A DNA stretch of 64,000 nt from Enterobacteriaceae bacterium 89. GTDB taxonomy: Bacteria > Pseudomonadota > Gammaproteobacteria > Enterobacterales > Enterobacteriaceae. Location of the stretch: the NCBI GenBank assembly GCA_014156375.1, contig RQJH01000003.1, forward strand, positions 558,001 through 622,000, in the 5' to 3' direction. A program made the position numbers and the translations under genes. Below the pieces are notes generated by a model, which was not told the origin of the DNA, did not search any database, and saw only the letters and a program-made list of their open reading frames with translations. Shown here piece by piece: positions 17,484 through 25,908 of this stretch (position 1 is the first letter of the stretch; every line of letters begins with the position of its first letter).

Positions 17484-17560
17484 GCGTCCGTAGCTCAGTT
17501 GGTTAGAGCACCACCTTGACATGGTGGGGGTCGGTGGTTCGAGTCCACTCGGACGCACCA
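17484..17560 (+). tRNA. tRNA-Val (GAC), first copy
   Basis: 77 nt with encoded CCA. Acceptor stem GCGTCCG pairs with CGGACGC; D-arm AGCTCAGTTGGTTAGAGC; anticodon GAC in loop CTTGACA; T-arm GGTTCGAGTCC. It is valW-like in sequence and identical over all 77 nt to the third copy. E. coli has only two tandem genes here (valV, valW), so this is an extra one. Confidence 0.97.
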
Positions 17561-17562
17561 TT

Positions 17563-17639
17563 GCGTTTATAGCTCAGTTGGTTAGAGCACCACCTTGACA
17601 TGGTGGGGGTCGTTGGTTCGAGTCCAATTAAACGCACCA
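17563..17639 (+). tRNA. valV: tRNA-Val (GAC), second copy (valV-like)
   Basis: 77 nt with CCA. Acceptor stem GCGTTTA/TAAACGC differs from its neighbours and matches the valV type; the T-stem also differs (CGTTG/CAATT). The anticodon GAC and D-arm are identical to the other copies. Only 2 nt separate it from the first gene. Confidence 0.97.
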
Positions 17640-17648
17640 TCCTTTTGT

Positions 17649-17725
17649 GCGTCCGTAGCTCAGTTGGTTAGAGCACCACCTTGACATGGTGGGGGTCGGT
17701 GGTTCGAGTCCACTCGGACGCACCA
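17649..17725 (+). tRNA. valW: tRNA-Val (GAC), third copy (valW-like)
   Basis: 77 nt with CCA, identical to the first copy. It lies 9 nt after the second gene and is the last gene of the operon; no strong terminator hairpin follows. Confidence 0.97.
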
Positions 17726-17847
17726 TTCAATGCAGTTCTCCTTTCTTCTCTGTTTTTCTCTTTATCAACTCCAATTTTGGACCCCGAACGGCTTAAAACT
17801 CCCTGAAATCAGCCCGTATAATGCCGTTTTTCTTCGCGGATGACGGT

Positions 17848-18750
17848 ATGAAATTCGAGGCTTTTCCAGGTATCAGGCAGCTTATTTACTGGGTAGTGAA
17901 CAACGAATCCCTCATTGTCCAGGGAGTCGTGAATTTAGCAGGAGCTATCTTTCTGTTATGCTTAAGTATTTTCTTTTCGCGTGTCGCCAGCAATGGGTTT
18001 AAAGCCTTGCTCACCCGGCGTAAAGTCGATCACACCATTACCCTTTTTTGCAGCGCATTGCTGAGATACGCCCTGCTGGCATTCGGCATCATCGCCGCGC
18101 TGGGGCGAATTGGAGTGGAAACTTCGTCGATCATTGCGGTAATCGGTGCGGCTGGTCTCGCCATCGGGCTGGCACTTCAGGGCTCTCTGGCGAATTTCGC
18201 GGCGGGAGTCTTGCTGGTTTCACTACGTCCGATCCGCGCCGGAGAGTTTGCCAGCGTCGGTTCGGTTGCGGGGACTATTGAAGAAGTCCATATTTTCTCC
18301 ACCACGCTGAGAACCTCAGACAACAAAGTGGTCGTGGTGCCGAACGGCAAAATTATCTCGGGAGAGATAATTAACTACTCACGCCAAAGCCAGCGGCGAG
18401 TTGATCTCACTTTGAACGTCTCATATCGGTCCGACATTACCCACGTCAAGAACGTCATTACTGCGGTGGTCAAGCTGGACCCACGAATTCTGCATCAGAA
18501 AGGCTACACCATCAGGCTGAACGAATTTGCCCCCTCGGCGCTGGGCTTTGTGGTGCGCGTCTGGACGGAAAACCGCAACTACTGGGACGTCTATTTTGAT
18601 CTGATGGAAAACATCAAGCTGGCGTTTGATGAAAATCAGATCCAGATGCCCTACCCGCAAATGGACATTCATCTGAATGATGCCCGTCACGCTTACGGAC
18701 AGGTATCAACTGACTCAGGAACACTGGTAAACACAAAGGAAAATGTATGA
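17848..18750 (+). CDS. MscS-family mechanosensitive channel paralogue
   Basis: 300 residues from ATG 17848. An in-frame ATG at 17821 (309 residues) is less likely because it overlaps a perfect -10 element, TATAAT at 17817-17822. Three TM segments are followed by the pore-lining TM3 (AAGLAIGLALQGSLANFAAG) and the cytoplasmic MscS beta and alpha/beta domains (VVVVPNGKIISGEIINYSRQ). Close to E. coli MscS in length and order. It opens on membrane tension to release solutes under hypo-osmotic shock. The stop overlaps the next gene start by 4 nt (ATGA). Confidence 0.88.
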   Translation: MKFEAFPGIRQLIYWVVNNESLIVQGVVNLAGAIFLLCLSIFFSRVASNGFKALLTRRKVDHTITLFCSALLRYALLAFGIIAALGRIGVETSSIIAVIGAAGLAIGLALQGSLANFAAGVLLVSLRPIRAGEFASVGSVAGTIEEVHIFSTTLRTSDNKVVVVPNGKIISGEIINYSRQSQRRVDLTLNVSYRSDITHVKNVITAVVKLDPRILHQKGYTIRLNEFAPSALGFVVRVWTENRNYWDVYFDLMENIKLAFDENQIQMPYPQMDIHLNDARHAYGQVSTDSGTLVNTKENV

Positions 18751-19082
18751 GTAAGGTACAGGGTGCGATTTTAGCTTCACTGCTGGTTCTGACTGCAACA
18801 GCTAACGCAATGGATAAAACGGCAGCCGGTGCTGCGATTGGGGCCGTTGCCGGGGCCGCTACGGGCAAGAGCGTCAAATCAACCGTTGGGGGTGCCGTAG
18901 TTGGCGCAGGTACCGGCGCGATGCTGAAAAGTGGCGATAAAGGAAAAGCGGCTCGTAAAGGAGGAGCCGTTGGCGCGGTAGTTGGAGCAGGCGCGGCAGC
19001 GATGACCGGGAAAAGTGTCCTCAAAGGTGCGGCCGTTGGTGCCGGCGCGGGAGGTATGGTCGGCGAAGCCACCCACCATTAA
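18747..19082 (+). CDS. Secreted glycine-zipper protein
   Basis: 111 residues. An N-terminal signal peptide ends near LTATANAMDK; the rest is a glycine-zipper repeat: AAGAAIGAVAGAATG, GGAVVGAGTGAM, AVGAVVGAGAAAM and AAVGAGAGGMVG. Such domains insert into or pack against membranes, as in YmgG- and SlyB-like proteins. Translationally coupled to the MscS paralogue, so it may be an envelope partner of the channel or an osmotic-stress protein. Specific function unknown. Confidence 0.8.
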   Translation: MSKVQGAILASLLVLTATANAMDKTAAGAAIGAVAGAATGKSVKSTVGGAVVGAGTGAMLKSGDKGKAARKGGAVGAVVGAGAAAMTGKSVLKGAAVGAGAGGMVGEATHH

Positions 19083-19104
19083 TGTGTTTCCATCATAAAA
19101 ACAC

Positions 19105-19127
19105 AAGGCCACATAACGTGGCCTTTT
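19105..19127 (+). terminator. Terminator of the mscS-like/glycine-zipper operon
   Basis: AAGGCCAC-ATAAC-GTGGCCTT-TT: perfect 8-bp stem, T5 run including the stem end, 22 bases after the stop. Confidence 0.9.
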
Positions 19128-19152
19128 TGTATTCTGCTATTTATGCTGCCTT

Positions 19153-19764
19153 TCAGGCTAAACAAGCCATCTCTTCCATGGCGATTATTTTCTGTTTTAA
19201 GCCCAAATCGTCACTCACACCAAATTTACGCATAATGTTTCGTTTATGACTGCTGATAGTTTTTTGGCTGCGGAACAGGAGCTGTGAAATCTCTACGCCG
19301 TTTTTACCTTCGCGAAGATACTCCAGGATCTTATGTTCAGTGTCAGTTAAAGGCGTTTCCGGTGCAGTGACTGGCAGCGTCAGCAACAGGCTCTGGATTA
19401 ATGTACTAATAAATCGCTTGTTGCGAATACTGGCTTCAACAATATTGCGAAAATTCAGTGCGTGCTCATCAATACAGAGCAGCGAGCAGCGTGTTTCATT
19501 ATATATATGGCGTATTAATTTCTTTTGCGATGCCTGAATCAGCACCAGCATTTTACTGTGATTAACCGGCAAGGCATCCACATTTATTTCATTGGCGGTT
19601 GTCAGGTCAAGTACGTAAAGATCGGGGATCCCGGCGTTACCTTGCCCGGTTGAAATAGCATAACTCCAGCCAGGATTGGTGCGTGCCAGTTGGGTAAAGC
19701 CAAGATCAAGAGCCTGTAACCACACTGATTTTGGCGACAGATAGTGAATATTATAACGGGACAT
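19153..19764 (-). CDS. LuxR-type (GerE helix-turn-helix) regulator, second gene of pair
   Basis: 203 residues. The N-terminal about 130 residues resemble a degenerate receiver-like domain without a clear phosphorylation site; the C terminus is a LuxR/GerE DNA-binding domain (LTDTEHKILEYLREG, EISQLLFRSQKTISSHKRNI). It resembles regulators of the RcsA/YjjQ/BglJ kind rather than classical response regulators. The start codon follows the upstream regulator's stop by 4 nt and AAGGATGATGAG supplies the ribosome-binding site, so the two are coupled. Target unknown. Confidence 0.8.
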   Translation of the reverse strand: MSRYNIHYLSPKSVWLQALDLGFTQLARTNPGWSYAISTGQGNAGIPDLYVLDLTTANEINVDALPVNHSKMLVLIQASQKKLIRHIYNETRCSLLCIDEHALNFRNIVEASIRNKRFISTLIQSLLLTLPVTAPETPLTDTEHKILEYLREGKNGVEISQLLFRSQKTISSHKRNIMRKFGVSDDLGLKQKIIAMEEMACLA

Positions 19765-19768
19765 CTCA

Positions 19769-20389
19769 TCATCCTTGTCGATAGATTGAAGAAAGTTGAG
19801 CCAGTTCAGCCAACATTTCCAGCCACTGTGCGTGGGTCGTCAGTGAGAGGGCTTCGCAGATATTATGCTTCCAGGAGAAAATCGTTTTGAGATTGCATCC
19901 ACGCCGCTCGGACATTTCTCTTGAGGTTAGCCCTGAGGCGAATTGCAGCAAAATATCCAGCTCAGTCAGGGTGATACGACGTGTTGATGCAAATGACTTG
20001 GGCGAAATCAGGGAAGTGGCCTTTCCTGACAGCAGATTGCTCAGCGCGGGCTGTAATGTCTCATTAAGCGTATTTTCACACAGGACAACATCTACATGCA
20101 GGGCTGTTAACAGCGGTTTCATCCAGACAGCGCTGGCGGAAACCCAGACTATCGTTTTCACTTTTTGCGTTTTCAGATGACGAACAGACTTTAGCAGATC
20201 GAATAAAGCGTTTCCGGCCCCGCCGATACCAATCAGAGCGAACTTGTTGCCCGACTTTTCTTCGCCGATGCTTTTCATTAAAGATTGTAATTGGTGATGA
20301 GGCTGAATTGACTCTTTGTTTCCATCAATCAAATCCATCACCGCCGTACGCAACAGCACACGCAGTTCATAGACAAATATAGCAGACAC
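19769..20389 (-). CDS. LuxR-type regulator, first gene of pair
   Basis: 206 residues, starting MSAIFVYELRVLLRTAVMDL. The N-terminal two-thirds lack a recognisable phospho-acceptor Asp; the C-terminal helix-turn-helix (LTELDILLQFASGLTSREMS, then CNLKTIFSWKHNICEAL) has the LuxR pattern but is atypical, with a Trp where a His/Arg is usual in the recognition helix. It forms an operon with the regulator at 19153-19764. Pairs of this kind (such as YjjQ-BglJ) act as heterodimers in E. coli; this is only an analogy. Confidence 0.72.
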   Translation of the reverse strand: MSAIFVYELRVLLRTAVMDLIDGNKESIQPHHQLQSLMKSIGEEKSGNKFALIGIGGAGNALFDLLKSVRHLKTQKVKTIVWVSASAVWMKPLLTALHVDVVLCENTLNETLQPALSNLLSGKATSLISPKSFASTRRITLTELDILLQFASGLTSREMSERRGCNLKTIFSWKHNICEALSLTTHAQWLEMLAELAQLSSIYRQG

Positions 20390-20482
20390 CGCAGTTCATC
20401 CTTGTAAAAGGCCGGTTCGGAAAATGATTATTTAACGAAAGATAAATATAAACCGACCAACTTACAATAGCGTCAAGTGTCC

Positions 20483-20509
20483 AATAATGGATGCAGTAAA
20501 TCCACTATT
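20483..20509 (-). terminator. Hairpin at the 3' end of the yfiH-like gene
   Basis: A 10-bp stem (AATAATGGAT/ATCCACTATT, one mismatch) with a 7-nt loop overlaps the stop of the gene at 20508-21242. There is no T-run, so termination strength is uncertain. Confidence 0.35.
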
Positions 20510-21242
20510 ATCCTGATTTCTGCGAGGCTTTGATTATCCAAGAAATCTGCTGAGTTTTGGCCGCCGGGAAATGTGTGCGCCTGCGATAAGAGCCCAACTC
20601 CTGCGGTGTGCAATACGTGCATTGCGCAATAATGTCGATATTACCGGCTGGCAAACCAGCGGCTAACATCTGCTGCCGACAAAACTCAGGCAGGTTAAAC
20701 CACCGGGTTCCTGCCTGCTGAGCTTTGGCACTGGCAGCCTTCGGCGCCAGCGGCGAATCGGAGAAGAATAGTTCCCGATGGTCGGCAACAAGTTTTGCAG
20801 CAGGCATTTTCATCAGCTCATCATAAAACCCCGCCGACACCTCATAGCAACAGGGGCGAATATGAGGCCCCACCGCAGCAACAATCTCCTCCGCCGCTAC
20901 CCCTTGATCTGCAAACGCCGCAACGGCTTTGGCCGCAATGCCTTGCGCCGTTCCCCGCCAGCCAGCATGAATGCAGGCAATATGCTGCCCATCGCGGGAA
21001 GCCATCAGCAAAGGTAAGCAATCTGCGGTGACAATCCCCACTGGCTGTTCAGCCACCGAGGTGAATACTCCGTCAGCCTGCGGCCTTTCGTTTAACGGCG
21101 AGATGAACTGGACAATCTCAGCACCATGAACCTGTTTGATGTCCACCAGCCGGGAGTGTTCGAATGCCGCAGAGTGTTGAGCATCCAAAAAGGCGTGGCG
21201 GATCCCGGGGATGTCTGTCAGTAAACGCGAGTGATAAATCAT
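20508..21242 (-). CDS. YfiH/LACC1-family protein (polyphenol oxidase/purine nucleoside phosphorylase)
   Basis: 244 residues, the family's normal length. Signature metal or active-site motifs are present: KQVHGAEIV, TADCLPLLMASRDG, CIHAGWRGTAQGI, and AVGPHIRPCCYEV. Family members were described as multicopper polyphenol oxidases, and more recently as purine nucleoside phosphorylases/adenosine deaminases (LACC1). Enterobacteria normally carry yfiH near clpB, so this is probably a second paralogue. Cytoplasmic, no signal peptide. Confidence 0.82.
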   Translation of the reverse strand: MIYHSRLLTDIPGIRHAFLDAQHSAAFEHSRLVDIKQVHGAEIVQFISPLNERPQADGVFTSVAEQPVGIVTADCLPLLMASRDGQHIACIHAGWRGTAQGIAAKAVAAFADQGVAAEEIVAAVGPHIRPCCYEVSAGFYDELMKMPAAKLVADHRELFFSDSPLAPKAASAKAQQAGTRWFNLPEFCRQQMLAAGLPAGNIDIIAQCTYCTPQELGSYRRRTHFPAAKTQQISWIIKASQKSG

Positions 21243-21285
21243 GAGTCGCCGTCAGTATTTGGTCGTAGATTTTAACCGTAATCCA

Positions 21286-21318
21286 GCGATGCCTTTCCGG
21301 CAAGGCGGATGACATCGC
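21286..21318. repeat. REP-like imperfect palindrome
   Basis: GCGATG and CATCGC flank an inner hairpin GCCTT-TCCGGC-AAGGC. It lies between the yfiH-like gene and the amino-acid transporter operon and may protect or end the transporter transcript. Only one copy was noticed here. Confidence 0.4.
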
Positions 21319-21331
21319 CGGGTACGATTAA

Positions 21332-22063
21332 TTACAACACCTTACTGAGGAAAGAGGCAGTACGCGGGTTTTGCGGCGCGCTGAAAATCTGCTCCGGTGT
21401 GCCCTGCTCCTGGATAATACCCTGATCGATAAAAATCACCCGGTTGGCAACCTCGCGGGCAAAGCCCATTTCGTGGGTGACAATCACCATCGTCATCCCT
21501 TCGCGGGCAAGATTTTTCATCACTTCGAGCACATCCCCCACCAGCTCAGGATCAAGCGCCGAGGTGGGTTCATCAAACAGCATGATCGAAGGCTGCATTG
21601 CCAACGCACGCGCAATGGCTACGCGCTGCTGTTGGCCGCCGGACAGACTGGAAGGCCAGGCATCTCGTTTATCGCTCAGCCCCACCTTTTCCAGCAGCCC
21701 TTCGGCAAACAGGACGGCTTCAGCACGTGTCATGCCACGCAGCGCCATTGGTGCCATCAGCAGATTGTCCAGCACCGTCATGTGGGGAAACAGATTAAAG
21801 CGCTGGAACACCATTCCGACGCTTTCACGCATTTTATTCAGATCGGTTTTCTTGTCGTGAACGGCAAAGCCGTTAACCACCACTTCGCCTTCGCTGACGG
21901 ATTCCAGCGCATTCATGCAGCGCAGGAAGGTACTTTTCCCCGAGCCAGACGGGCCAATCACGCAAACGACTTCCTGAGGCTGGATGTCGCAGTCAATGCC
22001 GCGCAGCACATGGCTTGCGCCAAAATGTTTATGCAGATTTTTAATGTGAATCACTTTTGCCAA
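21332..22063 (-). CDS. Polar amino-acid ABC transporter ATPase (GlnQ-like)
   Basis: 243 residues with Walker [11 protein letters not shown]-loop region [13 protein letters not shown], signature [15 protein letters not shown], Walker [12 protein letters not shown] and H-loop VTHEMGFA. Belongs to the HisP/GlnQ/ArtP group that powers uptake of polar amino acids. Overlaps the permease gene by 23 nt and is the last gene of a binding protein-permease-ATPase operon. Confidence 0.93.
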   Translation of the reverse strand: MAKVIHIKNLHKHFGASHVLRGIDCDIQPQEVVCVIGPSGSGKSTFLRCMNALESVSEGEVVVNGFAVHDKKTDLNKMRESVGMVFQRFNLFPHMTVLDNLLMAPMALRGMTRAEAVLFAEGLLEKVGLSDKRDAWPSSLSGGQQQRVAIARALAMQPSIMLFDEPTSALDPELVGDVLEVMKNLAREGMTMVIVTHEMGFAREVANRVIFIDQGIIQEQGTPEQIFSAPQNPRTASFLSKVL

Positions 22064-22805
22064 ACCTCTTTTCCAGACGGTTAACCAGCTGTGCCAGCAC
22101 GAAGGTGATAACCCAATACACCAGTGAAATGGTCAGATAGGGTTCCCAGTAGGTGGCATAAGCGCCGGAAACGGTGCGGGCGGCGTAAGCCAGATCTGCA
22201 AGACCAATGGCTGAGGCCAGCGAAGAGTCTTTCACGATAGCAATGGCGTTGTTGCCAAGCGGCGGCAGGATGCGGCGGAACGCCTGCGGCAGAATGACTT
22301 TGCGCATGGTCTTCCACCACGGCATGCCCAGCGCGCGCGAGGCTTCCATTTGCCCTTTATCAATCGACTGAATACCCGCGCGGAAAATTTCTGAAACGTA
22401 AGCCCCGGCGTTGAGCGTGATCGCTACCACGCAGGAGAGAAACGCCCCATAGTTGGAACGCAGTTCGCGGGCGAAATCACTGCTCATGATCCCACCGGTG
22501 ACCAGCAGACCGTCGCGCGGGTTGATAAACAGCGGCACCAGCGCAAAGTGCACCACCATAATCTGCACAAACAGCGGCGTGCCGCGAAATGCGCTGACGT
22601 AAAAACGTACCGGAAACTGCACCAGATAGCGCAGGATATACTTCCACGGCCCGTGTTCGGCTTTCGCCATCCGGCCCAGGCCCAGCGTCAGCCCCCACAG
22701 CGTCCCGAGAATCACGCAGATAATGGTGCATTTGAGGGTCATTATCGCGCCGTCGACAAACAGCGGGCCGTACTCTTCGATAATTTCCCAACGGAATCCC
22801 GTCAT
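22041..22805 (-). CDS. Polar amino-acid ABC transporter permease (GlnP-like)
   Basis: 254 residues, about five TM segments, with the HisM/GlnP-family inner-membrane pattern; the EAA loop is visible as [21 protein letters not shown] single permease gene implies a homodimer, as in GlnP. It follows the binding-protein gene after an intergenic hairpin that may lower its expression relative to that gene. Confidence 0.92.
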   Translation of the reverse strand: MTGFRWEIIEEYGPLFVDGAIMTLKCTIICVILGTLWGLTLGLGRMAKAEHGPWKYILRYLVQFPVRFYVSAFRGTPLFVQIMVVHFALVPLFINPRDGLLVTGGIMSSDFARELRSNYGAFLSCVVAITLNAGAYVSEIFRAGIQSIDKGQMEASRALGMPWWKTMRKVILPQAFRRILPPLGNNAIAIVKDSSLASAIGLADLAYAARTVSGAYATYWEPYLTISLVYWVITFVLAQLVNRLEKRFGKSDSH

Positions 22806-22823
22806 ACTTACTCCCTGAAAAAC

Positions 22824-22854
22824 AACGGCGATCCTGATTCAGCCGATCGCCGTT
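22824..22854 (-). terminator. Intercistronic attenuating hairpin
   Basis: Perfect 10-bp stem (AACGGCGATC/GATCGCCGTT) with an 11-nt loop between the binding-protein and permease genes. In the direction of transcription it is followed by GTTTTTC, so it probably acts as a partial terminator or 3'-stabilising stem, giving excess binding protein. Confidence 0.7.
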
Positions 22855-22871
22855 AAATTAAAAAGCTGTGG

Positions 22872-23639
22872 TTATTGTGCTGGCAGCGTTGGCACGTCGT
22901 TATCAAACCAGGTCTGATAGATTTTGCCGTAGGTACCGTCGGCGACGATTTTCTTCAGGCCAGCGTTGATTTTATTCAGCAGCTCAGTGTTGCCTTTCGC
23001 CACCGCGATACCGAAATACTGGCGTTCAAATTTGGCATCCGGCACCAGTTTGAACTGTTTCTCCGGGTGCTGTTTGATGTAGTACTTCACCACGCCCACG
23101 TCTCCCACTGCCGCGCTGACGCCGTCTTCAAACAGCTCCTGCAGCATTAACGGCGTGTTGTCGAAACGCTTGATCGCGGTGCTGTTTTTGCCGAGCACAT
23201 CAGAAACGACGATGTCGCCGGTGCTGGAGTTCACCACGCCAACTTTCTCATTTTTCAGCGCAGCCAGAGAGTCTACTTTTGAGGACTGTGGCACCACGAT
23301 GGATTGCTCAGCCGGGAAGTAAGGCGCTGAGAAATCGACCATTTGTTTGCGTTTATCGGTGATAGTGATCCCCGAGATAATAATGTCGCGGTCGCCAGAA
23401 TTGAGAGTGGCGAAGATACCTTCCCACGGGGTGTTGACCAGTTTGATGTCGAAGTTTTCTGCCTTAGCTATCGCCTTGATGACGTCAATATCAAAGCCTT
23501 CCAGCTGCTTCTGATTGTTTTCAAACTCGAACGGGCGATAGGTACCACCTGCTCCAACAACATAAGTTTCTGCAGCGGCCTGCGCGCTGCCAGCCATTGC
23601 CAGCGCAAGGCAGCCTATTTTCATCCATTTGCTAATCAT
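22872..23639 (-). CDS. Periplasmic polar amino-acid binding protein (GlnH/HisJ-like)
   Basis: 255 residues with a signal peptide (MISKWMKIGCLALAMAGSAQ, cleavage after AQAAA). The family SBP_bac_3 pattern is clear: YRPFEFENN near the mature N terminus, GFDIDVIKAIAKAE, and DIIISGITITDKRKQMVDFS. First gene of the transporter operon. The precise amino acid is not evident; sequence is nearest to glutamine-type binders. No E. coli counterpart is found at this locus. Confidence 0.9.
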   Translation of the reverse strand: MISKWMKIGCLALAMAGSAQAAAETYVVGAGGTYRPFEFENNQKQLEGFDIDVIKAIAKAENFDIKLVNTPWEGIFATLNSGDRDIIISGITITDKRKQMVDFSAPYFPAEQSIVVPQSSKVDSLAALKNEKVGVVNSSTGDIVVSDVLGKNSTAIKRFDNTPLMLQELFEDGVSAAVGDVGVVKYYIKQHPEKQFKLVPDAKFERQYFGIAVAKGNTELLNKINAGLKKIVADGTYGKIYQTWFDNDVPTLPAQ

Positions 23640-23849
23640 ATCATTACCTTTTTATGCAGTTAATTTGCATAAAAATACACAAATAGGCTGACAGATGCAA
23701 TAAGTGGTCTCGCTGATCGCTGCTGGTATTACCTGTTCCTGCTGTTTGATCTGCCTCATCCTTAAGGGGTGGAATGTGAATTGCCGTTTGCATCACCTGT
23801 CGCTATATATTTAAATGCATAGCGTTTTCCTCCCATTCAGAGCGATCTT

Positions 23850-24914
23850 ATGTCCACACTACACCGCCTTTTCCTCAACACCGCCCTTGCTTCCGCAGCG
23901 CTGCTCAGCGCTTTTGCCGCCCACGCAGACCGTACCGTGACTGACCAGTTGGGCCGCCAGGTCACGCTTCCCGATCATGTGAACCGCGTGGTGGTGCTTC
24001 AGCACCAGACGCTCAACCTGCTGGTACAGCTCAACGCCCAGGACGATATCGTTGGCGTATTAAGCAGCTGGAAAAAACAGCTCGGCCCGCAGTTTGCCCG
24101 CTTCATGCCAAACATCACCTCCCTGCCGATGCCTGGCGATCTCACTCAGGCCAACCTTGAAAGCCTGCTGGCACTGCACCCTCAGGTGGTGTTTGTGGCT
24201 AACTATGCTCCGGCTGAGATGATCCAGCAGATCCAGAATGCGGGGATCCCGGTGGTGGCTATTTCGCTGCGCGAAGATGCCGCCGGGGAGAAAAACAAAA
24301 TGAACCCGACCATGGCGAATGAAGAGCAGGCCTATAACGACGGGCTGAAGCAGGGAATTCGCCTGATCGGCGACGTGGTTGAAAAACAGAAAGAAGCTGA
24401 AACGCTGATTAGCTATACCTTCAGCGCCCGTGCCAAAGCCAATGCGCCGGTAGCCGATATTCCGCAGGATAAGAAAGTGCGCGTGTATATGGCTAATCCG
24501 GACCTAAACACCTATGGCTCCGGGAAATACACCGGCCTGATGATGGAGCACGCTGGCGCGCTGAACGTCGCGGCCGCCACGGTGAAAGGTGCCCGCCAGG
24601 TGTCTATGGAGCAGGTACTGCAGTGGAACCCGCAGGTGATTTTTGTCCAGGATCGCTATCCGGAAGTGGTTAAGCAGATTGAGACCGATCCAAACTGGCA
24701 GGCCATCGATGCGGTGAAAAATCACCGCGTGTGGCTGATGCCGGAATACGCCAAGGCCTGGGGTTATCCAATGCCGGAAGCGCTGGCCGTTGGCGAGCTG
24801 TGGATGGCGAAAAAACTCTATCCTGAACGTTATAAAAATGTCGACGTGGATGCCCAGGCGCAGGACTATTATCAGCGTTTTTATCGGGTGAACTGGAAAG
24901 CGAATGCTCAGTGA
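23850..24914 (+). CDS. Periplasmic binding protein of a FecCD-type ABC transporter
   Basis: 354 residues with a signal peptide ending FAAHADRTV. Cluster A-II binding-protein fold: VTDQLGRQVTLPDHVNRVVV at the mature N terminus, then a long helix linker. Relatives bind iron-siderophores, haem, cobalamin, or (MolA of Haemophilus) molybdate and tungstate. First gene of a three-gene operon; its 3' end overlaps the permease gene by 11 nt. A ModA-like protein gene is convergent at the end of the operon, hinting at an oxyanion substrate. Confidence 0.85.
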   Translation: MSTLHRLFLNTALASAALLSAFAAHADRTVTDQLGRQVTLPDHVNRVVVLQHQTLNLLVQLNAQDDIVGVLSSWKKQLGPQFARFMPNITSLPMPGDLTQANLESLLALHPQVVFVANYAPAEMIQQIQNAGIPVVAISLREDAAGEKNKMNPTMANEEQAYNDGLKQGIRLIGDVVEKQKEAETLISYTFSARAKANAPVADIPQDKKVRVYMANPDLNTYGSGKYTGLMMEHAGALNVAAATVKGARQVSMEQVLQWNPQVIFVQDRYPEVVKQIETDPNWQAIDAVKNHRVWLMPEYAKAWGYPMPEALAVGELWMAKKLYPERYKNVDVDAQAQDYYQRFYRVNWKANAQ

Positions 24915-25908
24915 GGGGCGTTTTCGCGGATTACAGGCAGGTCTGATCGTACTCAGCGTCGCACTGGCGCTGATTTCACTGTGTCTGGGCCAGTATCGCC
25001 TGAGTCTGCATGAGGTTGTGCAACGCCTGCTGCAACCCAACGCCATTGACGATATTGCCCGACAGGTTGTCTGGACGGTTCGTTTACCCCGTTTGACGAT
25101 GGCTTTCCTCGCCGGTGCCGCATTAGGTTTAAGCGGGGCCACGCTTCAGGGCGTCTTTCGTAACCCGCTGGTCGATCCGCACATTATCGGCGTGACCTCT
25201 GGTTCGGCATTCGGCGGCACGCTGGCGATCCTGCTGGGCCTGGGTCCTTTGCTGATGATGGGTTCGACCTTTACCTTTGGTCTGGCGGCGCTCGGACTGG
25301 TTTATCTGATTGCCACCTTGCAGGGGCGGGAAAGCACGCTGGTGCTGATCCTGTCGGGCATTATCCTCAGCGGTTTCTTTGCCGCGCTGGTCAGTCTGAT
25401 GCAGTACCTTGCCGATACGGAAGAAGTTTTACCGAACATCGTCTTCTGGCTGCTTGGTAGCTTCGCGACCGCCAACTGGCAGAAGGTGGGAATTATCGCC
25501 CTGCCCGTGCTGACCGCCAGTCTGCTGCTGTTTTGCCTGCGCTGGCGAATTAATTTGCTGTCGCTTGATGATAAAGATGCCAGAGCCCTGGGCGTGGCGG
25601 TGAAGCCGTTGCGTCGTACTGTGTTGATTTGCTGCGCGCTGCTGGTGGCGGCACAGGTTGCCGTCAGCGGCAGCATTGCGTGGGTTGGGCTGGTGATCCC
25701 TCATCTGGCAAGACTGCTGGTCGGTGCCGATCATCGCCGTTTACTGCCAACGGCCTTCTGGCTCGGTGGCTGCTTTATGATGGTGGTTGACGATCTGGCC
25801 CGCACCCTGACCAGCGCTGAAATCCCTATTGGCATCATCACCGCTCTGCTCGGCGCTCCGGTGTTCACTTTTCTGCTTATCTATAGCAACCGCAGGAGCC
25901 ACCATTAA
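24904..25908 (+). CDS. FecCD-family ABC transporter permease
   Basis: 334 residues with about ten TM helices and typical FecCD/BtuC sequence: GAALGLSGATLQGVFRNPL, VDPHIIGVTSGSAFGG, DARALGV, and IAWVGLVIPHLARLLVG with the following DHRRLLP. Works as a homodimer with the ATPase downstream; stop and start of the two genes overlap at a single base (25908). Confidence 0.93.
   Translation: MLSEGRFRGLQAGLIVLSVALALISLCLGQYRLSLHEVVQRLLQPNAIDDIARQVVWTVRLPRLTMAFLAGAALGLSGATLQGVFRNPLVDPHIIGVTSGSAFGGTLAILLGLGPLLMMGSTFTFGLAALGLVYLIATLQGRESTLVLILSGIILSGFFAALVSLMQYLADTEEVLPNIVFWLLGSFATANWQKVGIIALPVLTASLLLFCLRWRINLLSLDDKDARALGVAVKPLRRTVLICCALLVAAQVAVSGSIAWVGLVIPHLARLLVGADHRRLLPTAFWLGGCFMMVVDDLARTLTSAEIPIGIITALLGAPVFTFLLIYSNRRSHH

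Noticed and set aside
17376..17561. 61-codon minus-strand frame over the first tRNA
   Set aside because: A classical false ORF produced by the complement of a tRNA gene.
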